This document shows, piece by piece, positions 42,604 to 50,387 of a stretch of DNA of 64,000 nt; the first letter of the stretch is position 1, and each line of letters begins with the position of its first letter. A model generated the notes under the pieces. It had not been told where the DNA came from and made no database searches. It worked only from the letters and a program-made list of their open reading frames with translations. The stretch lies in assembly GCF_943914615.1 (NCBI RefSeq), contig NZ_CALUCS010000007.1, positions 1 through 64,000 on the forward strand, read 5' to 3'. Made by a program: the position numbers and the translations under genes. The DNA comes from an uncultured Corynebacterium sp. (GTDB lineage: Bacteria > Actinomycetota > Actinomycetes > Mycobacteriales > Mycobacteriaceae).

Positions 42604-45168
42604 CTAGCGATTGCGCAGGATAGGCTCTTCCACGTCTAATGCGGGGTCGGTAGGCGTCGCCAAACCACTCGGCTCCTCCCCTGCCGCAACGAGGCGCGCG
42701 GCGAGGGCCGCCATCATCACGCCGTTGTCGGTGCAGAGCTTTGCCTGCGGGATTTTTAGTTCGACGCCCACTTCTCCGCACCTTTCGGCCGCCACTTCCC
42801 GCAAACGCCTGTTCGCAGAAACGCCTCCGCCGAGTAGCATCACGCGGGCGCCCTTATCTTCACAGGCGCGCAGGGCCTTGGTGACGAGTACGTCCACCAC
42901 TGCCTCTTGGAAGGAAGCGCATACGTCTTCAATCGGCAGACGCGTGCCGTCCTTTTCCGCCTGTTCCACGTAGCGGGCGACAGCGGTCTTCAGCCCGGAG
43001 AAAGAGAAATCGTAGCGCGAGTCCTGCTGTCGCATCATGCCGCGCGGGAAAGCGATGGCCTTGGGGTCTCCCTGGGCGGCCAGCCGGTCGATCACCGGGC
43101 CGCCGGGGTACCCCAACCCCAGCAAGCGCGCGACCTTGTCGTAGGCCTCGCCCGCGGCATCGTCCAGGGTGCTGCCGAGCTCTTCCATCGGTGCACCCAC
43201 GCCGGTGACGTGCAAAATCTGCGTGTGCCCGCCACTGACCAGCAGCGCGATGGCGTTGCTGAGGTCACTGTCGGCGCCAGCCTCCTCGGTGGTGCCTCCC
43301 GCCGCCCCCTTGCCAGTCCCCTGGCCAGCCCCCTCGTCGAGGGTTCCGACGGCCACGTGTCCGCCCAGGTGGTTCACGCCATAGAAGGGCACCTCCCACG
43401 CCAGGGCGTAGGCCTTCGCAGCGGCAGCACCGACCAGCAGGGCTCCGGCAAGACCAGGACCAACGGTGGCGGCCACGACGTCCGGAGTGCGGAAACCGGG
43501 GACATTCTTGCGCGCTTCCGCCAGTGCGGCGCGCATCGTCGGCTGCATGGCCTCCAGGTGGGCGCGGGAGGCGATCTCCGGAACCACGCCTCCGAAGCGG
43601 GCGTGCTGCTCCATGGAGGAAGCCACCTTATTCGCCACGATCTCCAACTGCGCCGCTGCCTCACCGCCAGCTGCTGCGTCGCCATCAGCGGATACTGTGC
43701 TGGCTACGATCCCCACGCCGGTCTCGTCGCAGGAGCTTTCAATGCCCATGATGTAGGAAGGCCGGTTTGAAGTGCCGGAATCTGGGGTCGGGGTGGCGTC
43801 AGAAGCAAAACCGGGACGCACCATGGTGAAAGCATCCGCGCCCGAGGGCTGGTAGTACGCACGACGGGTGCCCTCGATGGCGAAGCCGTAGCGCTCGTAC
43901 AGCCCCACTGCGGGGCGGTTGTCGGTGCGAACCTCGAGGAAAATGGGGGCGCGCAGGCGGTCGGCGACGGCTACGAGTGGATCCATGAGCAGCTTGGATA
44001 GGCCCTTCCCCTGCCATTCGGGGAGGATGCCGATGGTGTGAATCTCCGCCTCCGGGTCGTTCGCTGGGCCGCCTACAGCCAAGATCGCGTAGCCGATCAG
44101 CTGGGGCTCGCTGGGGCCATCGAAGGAGTCTGCAGCTGCCTCGGGAGCGACCTCCAAAGCAAGGCAGTGGGTGTGCGGCGCGGCGATCTCACTGGCAAAG
44201 GCTTCTGCGGACCAAGGGGAATCCTCGGGGAAGAGGATCTGCTCGATCTCCGCGCAGGCGGGTGCGTCGGTGGGAGTGAGCAGACGCACGCGGGCGGTCT
44301 GGCCTTCTGCAGTCTGGGAGTCAGCGTTCTGGGGTTCAGCAGCCTGCTCCGCTGCCTCTGCCTGCGCGTCCAGATCCTGCACGCGAGAGAAATCCAGCGC
44401 CTTCGACACCGCCTTCGCCTTCGGCTCCTTTGCATCTGGACGGCGTAGGTAAAGCGCGCGCAAAGCGGGTGCATCGGCCAGCAGCCCCGGGACCGAACCT
44501 AGGGACTCCAGCGCGGCGAGCACCAGCCCGCGGGGCGTGGGGTGAGCATCCACGCTCTCCACCTGACAGCCCTCCAGCGAACCGAATAGCTCTTCCGCCT
44601 GCTCCGCAACCGCAGAAGCGCTGAGCACGCGCAGCGGCCAGCGATCGAACTCACGCTGGATCTCCCGCACAACATCTGGTGAATGGACGGAAGCCGGAAC
44701 TTGCACTTCAGAGCGCAGCCGCCCTGCCGGCCCGGGAAAGAAGCTCATGCGGGAGTGATAAAACTCCCGGCGCCGGGCATCGGAGACGATCAGGTAATCG
44801 CCGAAGGCTTTAGACCCGATCTGGGAGGTCGCGTGCTCCCACGCCGTGGCAGCCGCGCTGGGAATGCCGTGGACTGGGATCGAGAGGGCGTCACCAAAAG
44901 CAGCGGCGGTAGCCATGCCAACCCGCAACCCCGTAAAAGGCCCCGGGCCGGTGCCGGCGACGACCGAGTGCAGATCGCCAGGGGAAAGCTCCGCCTCGGC
45001 GAGGCAAACCTGAATGTTAGGGGCGAGCAGCTCCATGTGACCGCGAACGTTATCCACCAGTCGTTCGGAAAGTGCGTTCACCTGGCCATTCGCGGAAACT
45101 TGGACGATTCCGCAGGTGACATAGTTGGTAGAGGTATCGACGGCCAGCACGTTGATCATGGTGAACAA
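42604..45168 (-). CDS. TsaB-RimI-TsaD triple fusion
   Basis: One 854-aa reading frame with three modules. TsaB (about 1-235) begins INVLAVDTSTNYVTCGIV and has GTGPGPFTGLRVGMATA. A hydrophilic linker with EAEQAAEPQNADSQTAEG follows. RimI-type GNAT (about 295-460) has the acetyl-CoA loop PEWQGKGLSKLL. TsaD starts near M474 (MGIESSCDETGVGIVAS) and has the metal motif NHLGGHVA and a C-terminal CTDNGVMMAALAA. TsaB and TsaD make t6A37 of ANN-decoding tRNAs with TsaE; RimI acetylates protein N-termini. No stop interrupts the joins. An internal ATG at 43749 could start a separate TsaD but lacks a good RBS. Confidence 0.88.
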   Translation of the reverse strand: MFTMINVLAVDTSTNYVTCGIVQVSANGQVNALSERLVDNVRGHMELLAPNIQVCLAEAELSPGDLHSVVAGTGPGPFTGLRVGMATAAAFGDALSIPVHGIPSAAATAWEHATSQIGSKAFGDYLIVSDARRREFYHSRMSFFPGPAGRLRSEVQVPASVHSPDVVREIQREFDRWPLRVLSASAVAEQAEELFGSLEGCQVESVDAHPTPRGLVLAALESLGSVPGLLADAPALRALYLRRPDAKEPKAKAVSKALDFSRVQDLDAQAEAAEQAAEPQNADSQTAEGQTARVRLLTPTDAPACAEIEQILFPEDSPWSAEAFASEIAAPHTHCLALEVAPEAAADSFDGPSEPQLIGYAILAVGGPANDPEAEIHTIGILPEWQGKGLSKLLMDPLVAVADRLRAPIFLEVRTDNRPAVGLYERYGFAIEGTRRAYYQPSGADAFTMVRPGFASDATPTPDSGTSNRPSYIMGIESSCDETGVGIVASTVSADGDAAAGGEAAAQLEIVANKVASSMEQHARFGGVVPEIASRAHLEAMQPTMRAALAEARKNVPGFRTPDVVAATVGPGLAGALLVGAAAAKAYALAWEVPFYGVNHLGGHVAVGTLDEGAGQGTGKGAAGGTTEEAGADSDLSNAIALLVSGGHTQILHVTGVGAPMEELGSTLDDAAGEAYDKVARLLGLGYPGGPVIDRLAAQGDPKAIAFPRGMMRQQDSRYDFSFSGLKTAVARYVEQAEKDGTRLPIEDVCASFQEAVVDVLVTKALRACEDKGARVMLLGGGVSANRRLREVAAERCGEVGVELKIPQAKLCTDNGVMMAALAARLVAAGEEPSGLATPTDPALDVEEPILRNR

Positions 45169-45270
45169 GTTTAGGCCTCTTGCGCGGCCAGCTCGAATTG
45201 GTTCCCTGCGCGCCCGGCGTCTAGAGCTGCGGTGAACAATCTAGTTGCTATTGCAGCCAAGCATTGATCG

Positions 45271-46683
45271 CTAACAAATGGGAAGTTTCAATCGCAGGTC
45301 CCCAGCGTTCTCACCGGAGACGATAATCCCGTAGGTGGAAAGATCGCCTTGAGGAAACACCCCGTAAGCAGAATCGCTCGATTCCATTGGCATAGTTAAC
45401 GCGCTGCATCGACTCGACTTCATTGTTTGGGCACCTTCAACTGGGACCACAGCATCCCTAGCTTCAACCGAATCGAAGTGAGCGATGACAACACTAAGTC
45501 GATCCGAATTGCAAGCAATGCGGGCAAGCTCACCCGTGCCAGGTTCTCGATGTTCACACGACGTAGACTGCCAACCTGCTCCCCCAGATTTCTCGCTCAC
45601 GATTTCCGGAAACTTACTAGCTAGCCGCGCATCTTCACCTTCCCATTGAGATGCGGAAAAATGCCAAACGCCCGCTGCAACGATCGTGGCAACTACAACC
45701 GCAGTTGCGACAAACGTGAAGAGCTTCTTGGAAAGAGCGCTTCGCCCTACATCTCGCACCAAATTCGCCGACTGATGCGCAGCAGCTGCAGACTGCAGAG
45801 CTGAAATAAACTCCGAAGCGGTAGCGAAACGCTTGTGCGGGTTAACGGCCAAAACCCTCGCAAAAACTCCGTTGACAGCCTTAATGTTCGAAACATCCGC
45901 TGGATGTATCAAGTGACTTTTAAGTTCTGGGACGGGTCGGTTCACCGCCCATTGCTCGTCCGTTACGGAGCCACGAACGTAGATGCCTGTCAACAGTTCA
46001 AAAGCAACCAGGCCCAGTGAATACTGTTCACTCAACGCGTTGGGTTGGGGCGGTTTCGTCACGTCCTTCGTAGCCAACAGTTCGGGAGCAGTGTAACCAT
46101 CCGTGCCGATACGCATCCCTACCCGGGTCATGCGCGTAGATTCCCGATCAATCGCAATACCGAAATCCGTCAGCAAAGCCGGAGGGTCGCTCACATTGGA
46201 AGATGGCAACAGTATATTTGCCGGTTTGATATCGCGATGAACCACAGGATTCGGTAGCGCCGCTAGATAATCGAGTGCGCTAGCAATCGGTGCCAAGATT
46301 TGCGCAACTTCCTGAACAGCAAGTGGCTGGCGAATGGTTCGGCGTCGGCGCAAGAACTCGTGGAGATTCTCGCCTTCGATGTACTTCATCGCGAAGTAAG
46401 GAAAGCCGTGCGCAGTCACGCCCCCGTCGTACACAGGAACAATCGCAGGATGATCCAGCGCGGCCATCGTACGCATTTCCGCATGGAATCTATTGACATA
46501 CTCGGTGTCAGAGACGCGATCCTGCGACACCACCTTGATTGCCACAGTTCGATCTAGGTTTTGCTTGTAGGCGCGAAATACAGTGCCCATTCCTCCTTGT
46601 CCAAGTTGCTGGACGTTCGAATACCCCAAGACACTTAGGTCATTCAAGAAGTCTTCAGGCGCAGGGGAATGGGAAAGATTCAT
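45271..46683 (-). CDS. Eukaryotic-type Ser/Thr protein kinase, membrane-anchored
   Basis: A 470-aa kinase. The Gly loop is GQGGMGTVF, the ATP lysine K50, the catalytic D151 in HRDIKPANILL, and the metal-binding D173 in TDFGIAID. GTDGYTAPELL follows the activation segment. A membrane span near 318-342 (FTFVATAVVVATIVAAGVWHF) leads to a 125-residue outer domain with four Cys (SCEHREPG, IACNSD, SSRCSA, LPIC), probably two disulfides. It is not like PknA, PknB or PknG in context. It is third in a lipoprotein-FHA-kinase operon, visibly AT-richer than its flanks. Confidence 0.88.
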   Translation of the reverse strand: MNLSHSPAPEDFLNDLSVLGYSNVQQLGQGGMGTVFRAYKQNLDRTVAIKVVSQDRVSDTEYVNRFHAEMRTMAALDHPAIVPVYDGGVTAHGFPYFAMKYIEGENLHEFLRRRRTIRQPLAVQEVAQILAPIASALDYLAALPNPVVHRDIKPANILLPSSNVSDPPALLTDFGIAIDRESTRMTRVGMRIGTDGYTAPELLATKDVTKPPQPNALSEQYSLGLVAFELLTGIYVRGSVTDEQWAVNRPVPELKSHLIHPADVSNIKAVNGVFARVLAVNPHKRFATASEFISALQSAAAAHQSANLVRDVGRSALSKKLFTFVATAVVVATIVAAGVWHFSASQWEGEDARLASKFPEIVSEKSGGAGWQSTSCEHREPGTGELARIACNSDRLSVVIAHFDSVEARDAVVPVEGAQTMKSSRCSALTMPMESSDSAYGVFPQGDLSTYGIIVSGENAGDLRLKLPIC

Positions 46684-46704
46684 GGTGAATATGGGCAGGT
46701 AGGG

Positions 46705-47388
46705 CTAGGCGTACAGATGCGGATTCTCCGCAGCGAATTTCGCAAGCACAATTCGCCACGGGACGTTCACACCATCTTGAAACTGTGGAACACCCAACCT
46801 TTTCAGAGTCTCCGCCATGTACTGGATTTTCTGTGAAGTTTTCTTTTCTCCCCAACCTAGTTGGCCTGCAAGGTCTTTCACAGAGGGAACTACGATACGC
46901 GGATCCGCACTTGGATCACGGTGAAGTGGCGCCGCTAGTGCAGCTAATACCTGCTGTTGCTCGATATTTGGATCGAATGTGCCCATAGTAAACGGCGCCA
47001 ATGGGACATCCATTCGCGGAATGGATTCAACTGGTCGGGCGACCGTCACCTCAAGCTCATACTGGAGGTTTCTCGTCGCAAACAGAATAGAGTTCACACC
47101 TGCTGGAAGGGGCCATTGCGTTCTGGGAGTAAGACGAACAGGTGAATACTTGGTGGTTCCATACGACGGCTGAATGGTAGCGGAAATAAAACTGCCTACG
47201 TTGCGAACCATCCACATTCCGTGATCACACCAGAAATGCAAAAAAGCGCGATGCATAGAGGGGTCGTCTACCCCAATTGGGAATTCAGACGCCCGGCCAA
47301 GGGTCACGCTCGCTGTTTGCGGCACAACCCTGCGGGTCCCAATCAAATCATCGACGATAAGGTGGGCTCCATCATTGGCAGCTACCAT
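46705..47388 (-). CDS. FHA-domain protein with C-terminal winged-helix-like part
   Basis: A 227-aa cytosolic protein. The N-terminal 115 residues look like a forkhead-associated phosphothreonine-binding domain: VTLGRASEFPIGVDDPSMHRAFLHF, then WMVRNVGSFISATI. The C-terminal VPSVKDLAGQLGWGEKKTSQKIQYMAETLKRLGV resembles a winged helix. It starts 6 nt after the lipoprotein gene and ends 21 nt before the kinase, so it is a likely substrate or reader of that kinase. Whether it binds DNA is unknown. Confidence 0.72.
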   Translation of the reverse strand: MVAANDGAHLIVDDLIGTRRVVPQTASVTLGRASEFPIGVDDPSMHRAFLHFWCDHGMWMVRNVGSFISATIQPSYGTTKYSPVRLTPRTQWPLPAGVNSILFATRNLQYELEVTVARPVESIPRMDVPLAPFTMGTFDPNIEQQQVLAALAAPLHRDPSADPRIVVPSVKDLAGQLGWGEKKTSQKIQYMAETLKRLGVPQFQDGVNVPWRIVLAKFAAENPHLYA

Positions 47389-47394
47389 TTCAGC

Positions 47395-48123
47395 CTAAGC
47401 AACGATCACAGGCTGGCTGATGTTAAACGGCTTGTACCCCGGTATTGCGACCTCAATTTCAAGGGTGAATTTCCCTTCCTTTTCAAGGTTGTAAGCAATG
47501 TTTGCTTCGGAGTAGTCCGACAGCTTTATATCCTTGTTCTCAAACTTGATCTCGTCGTAGTTCACATTCTGATAACCAGGCAGCCATTCGGGACGAACGT
47601 TTTGTCCCTTCAAGACATCGGAACCGCTTTCATCGAGCAGCTTGAAACTAAGCTCTGCCCACTCCCTTTCTTCGAAAGGAACCTTCGAGAGGTCGGCTGC
47701 AGCAATCTTTAGCTCAAGCTTTGTCCCTTTCTTGTACTGCATGATTCCGTTACGTTCTGCACGTGGCACAGTTACCTGCAGCTCAGAAAAACCATAATCT
47801 GGCATTTCAGGATAGGAAGTGACGATTTCCTCCGGAGAACCTGGGCCCGCTTCGTCCTTAGTCAAACGGAACTTCCCGTTACTCAGCTCCAAGGACTTCG
47901 CTGGATCAATCAACGTTGGCTCAGCTTCTTTTTCATTCTTTGCGGAAGTAGTAGGAGTTTCAGCCTCAGAACTCGTGGACTCCTGCGTAGATGCTTCTGC
48001 ACTCGAGGACTGCACCTCAAAGGACTGCTCCGTCTGGGGAGCTTCGTCCTTTGAACACGCGGCAATCGACAGAGTAGTAATTGCCGCAGCCCCCAACGCC
48101 AGCAACTTCTTTGGAATGGTCAT
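47395..48123 (-). CDS. Lipoprotein, first gene of the kinase operon
   Basis: A 242-aa lipoprotein from the ATG at 48123 with AGGAG upstream; the frame is open to 48276 without RBS. The lipobox SIAAC gives C23. A Ser/Thr/Glu-rich linker (SSSAEASTQESTSSEAETPT) leads to a domain of about 150 residues with beta-sandwich character (YGFSELQVTVPRAERN, FTLEIEVAIPGYKPFNI). It has no Cys beyond the lipid anchor. It could present a ligand or sense the wall for the kinase, but this is inference. Family not recognised. Confidence 0.7.
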   Translation of the reverse strand: MTIPKKLLALGAAAITTLSIAACSKDEAPQTEQSFEVQSSSAEASTQESTSSEAETPTTSAKNEKEAEPTLIDPAKSLELSNGKFRLTKDEAGPGSPEEIVTSYPEMPDYGFSELQVTVPRAERNGIMQYKKGTKLELKIAAADLSKVPFEEREWAELSFKLLDESGSDVLKGQNVRPEWLPGYQNVNYDEIKFENKDIKLSDYSEANIAYNLEKEGKFTLEIEVAIPGYKPFNISQPVIVA

Positions 48124-48396
48124 GCGCGTTCTCCTCGAAAAGTGATCATCGTCAGGCATTCTCCCTTGGAAATCATACCTCTGAGCAGACTGCGGAAATG
48201 CAACTGTCCGCGCGGCCGTTTCACTAAGGAGCATGTGGTTACTCATGAATTCATCATTGCTCGCTGCCTGGAACATTTGTCGCTCTGTAGGGAGCGCTCC
48301 CCAGACGCGGAGATACGCGGCCCACTATCAACGCATCACCTTTCCAGCGAAGCCCGACCAACCAGATCTGATGTGGAGTACCAACAAAAACAAGAA

Positions 48397-48433
48397 GTCC
48401 CCGAGAGGCTCTCGCAGTAAACCTCTCGGGGAC
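48397..48433 (-). terminator. Terminator downstream of alr-tsaE
   Basis: GTCCCCGAGAGG (48397-48408) pairs perfectly with CCTCTCGGGGAC (48422-48433). On the minus strand it is followed by TTCTTGTTTTTG. It lies about 180 nt past the alr-tsaE stop and before the lipoprotein operon. Confidence 0.85.
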
Positions 48434-48609
48434 CGTATACAACTGGCGGGTTGATCAGGCCCGTAAATGCCAGCGTCTTGTGAAACACCCCTCACGGTGA
48501 TTCGTCAACTATCATTGCACGGCGCAGCTCTCGAAGGCAAGCCCTCCCGAGAACTTCCCCAGTTTTTCCTAAGAAATTGCCAGGACACGTCCAGTCCCTC
48601 CCGGCGGCG
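48434..48609 (-). other. Transcribed-looking gap between alr-tsaE and its terminator
   Basis: No gene is seen in 176 nt. On the minus strand CTGGC...CGGG...CCCGCCAG can fold as a hairpin (about 48447-48476). The region could be a 3' UTR or a small RNA ending at the terminator. I have no family match. Confidence 0.3.
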
Positions 48610-50316
48610 CTAGACCCAGTGCCACGTGACGGTGCGCGAATCCGCAGCTGAGTCGGTAGAACTAGCCGGGTCGGCGCTGCTGTCCGCGCTACTCCGGCTA
48701 CTCCGGTCGATCTGCACGTCTAGAACCTTATCGCTCAGAGGCTCCACCACTCCGCGGCCCCATTCGGCAACCACGACCACATCGTCGATGTCCGAGTCTA
48801 TGTCCAGGCTTTCCAGTGCATCGAGCACCTCGTTACGGTCAATGTGGCGCCCCGGCTCGATGCCCTCCTCCACGTCCGCGCCTAGCAGTCGGTAGGCATC
48901 CATGTGCAGCAGCCCCACCCCGCGCTGCCCGGCGCGGTGAGTCCGCACGATTGTGAACGTCGGCGACTGCACGCGCCCCTTCACTCCCAGGCCAGCGGCC
49001 AATCCCTGGGTCAGGGTAGTCTTGCCCGCGCCCAAGGGGCCGGAGAGCACCACCACGGTCCCGGGCTCCAGCTGCTCGCCCAGCTGCTCGCCGAGAGCCC
49101 GCATGTCATCGGCAGTCGCGGCAGCGCAGGAACCGTCGGCGGAGAAGTCCGGGCGGCCACCCTTGAATACCCGCTTGACCCTCGGGCCCCGCGGCATCGT
49201 CAGCACCTCGTAGCTGATCGTGCCCGCCAGCTCCGCAAACTCGTCTGCGCTAGTGCCATCCTGGCCGAAGACCACTGCCCAGTCGCCCGGTTTCACGTCC
49301 GCAGCATTGTCAGCCGGCCCCAGCTCCACAACGATCTGGTCCATGCACACCCGTCCGATCTGCGGATACGTTTTCCCGTTGATCGTCACCTGCATCTTGC
49401 CGGAAACACTGCGCGGCAGCCCGTCGGCATAACCAAGCGCCACCACTGCGGTGCGGGTATCGCGCTGCGCCCGCCAAGTGTGGCTGTAACTTACGCCCTC
49501 ACCCTTCGGCACTACTCGGGTTGTTGTCACTCGGGCGCGCAGTGTCATCGCTGCGCACAGCTCGACGCCCACGCCGAGGGGGTCGATGCCGTATAGTCCG
49601 ACGCCCGGTCGCACCAGCTGATAGGCGAGGTCAGGACGGTGCAACGTAGCCGGTGTGTTTGCGATGTGATTACACGACACCCGCAGCCCACGGGATCGGC
49701 AAAACTCGATAGCTTCCGCGAAGCGGGAGGCCTGCAGGTCGTTCGCTGCCGACTTGGGGTCGTCGGCGCTGGCCATGTGGGTCATCACGCCGGTGACTTC
49801 CACCAGCTCGGTATTAGATGCCAGCAGCTCGACTGTTTTCTGCCACTCGGCGGGGCTGACCCCGGAGCGGGAAAGGCCAGTATCCACCATGAGCGTCGCC
49901 CGCACGGGAGCGCTGACCTGCGCCTCTCGCTGCGCCTTCTCAGCCTGCTCCACTAGACGACGCGCGTGAGCCAGCGAGGGCACGCCAAGGTTAATGTCCG
50001 CGGCGAATACCTCCGCCAGGTCTTCGTCGGGTGTCCACATCCAGGCGGTGATCGGCGCGGAAGCGTAGCGCTCCCCCAACCCCTGGAGGATCTCGCGCAG
50101 GTGCAGGCCTTCCCCCAGCGTGGCCACACCCAGCTGTTCCACTCCCGCGTCCAGCATTGCGGGGGCCACCACGTCCACCCCATGGTTGTACGCATCGGCC
50201 TTCACCACGGCCAGCACCCCGGCGGGAGCCGCAGCCTCCCGGAACACGCGCACATTGTGCGCGATGGCATCCAGGTCAACGACTAGTTCCGCAAGGTGAC
50301 GATCCGACATGTTCAT
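48610..50316 (-). CDS. Alanine racemase-TsaE fusion
   Basis: One 568-aa frame. Alanine racemase (about 1-375) has its PLP lysine K39 (AVVKADAYNHG), a PLP barrel, and the catalytic Tyr region GEGVSYSHTW. It ends near TMPRGPRVKRVF. TsaE (about 400-540) has Walker A SGPLGAGKTTLTQGLA with K432 and QSPTFTIVRTH. TsaE is the ATPase needed by TsaB/TsaD for t6A; Alr makes D-alanine for peptidoglycan. The tail is Ser/Asp-rich (SSADSSADPASSTDSAADS). I start at the ATG at 50316; the frame runs open to 50448. Confidence 0.88.
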   Translation of the reverse strand: MNMSDRHLAELVVDLDAIAHNVRVFREAAAPAGVLAVVKADAYNHGVDVVAPAMLDAGVEQLGVATLGEGLHLREILQGLGERYASAPITAWMWTPDEDLAEVFAADINLGVPSLAHARRLVEQAEKAQREAQVSAPVRATLMVDTGLSRSGVSPAEWQKTVELLASNTELVEVTGVMTHMASADDPKSAANDLQASRFAEAIEFCRSRGLRVSCNHIANTPATLHRPDLAYQLVRPGVGLYGIDPLGVGVELCAAMTLRARVTTTRVVPKGEGVSYSHTWRAQRDTRTAVVALGYADGLPRSVSGKMQVTINGKTYPQIGRVCMDQIVVELGPADNAADVKPGDWAVVFGQDGTSADEFAELAGTISYEVLTMPRGPRVKRVFKGGRPDFSADGSCAAATADDMRALGEQLGEQLEPGTVVVLSGPLGAGKTTLTQGLAAGLGVKGRVQSPTFTIVRTHRAGQRGVGLLHMDAYRLLGADVEEGIEPGRHIDRNEVLDALESLDIDSDIDDVVVVAEWGRGVVEPLSDKVLDVQIDRSSRSSADSSADPASSTDSAADSRTVTWHWV

Positions 50317-50360
50317 AACCTTAGCCACCCCTCCTGGGATTCCAGGAAATGGGCACGGCG

Positions 50361-50369
50361 GGGGCGTCA
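50361..50369 (+). repeat. Dispersed GGGGCGTCA motif (between alr-tsaE and glmS)
   Basis: GGGGCGTCA is followed by CTAAGAAGAAACCCC. This copy is intergenic. Confidence 0.6.
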
Positions 50370-50387
50370 CTAAGAAGAAACCCCGAA

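Noticed and set aside
48124..48420. Plus-strand frame in the gap beside the lipoprotein gene
   Set aside because: It has no RBS and no family features, and overlaps the terminator and the lipoprotein promoter.
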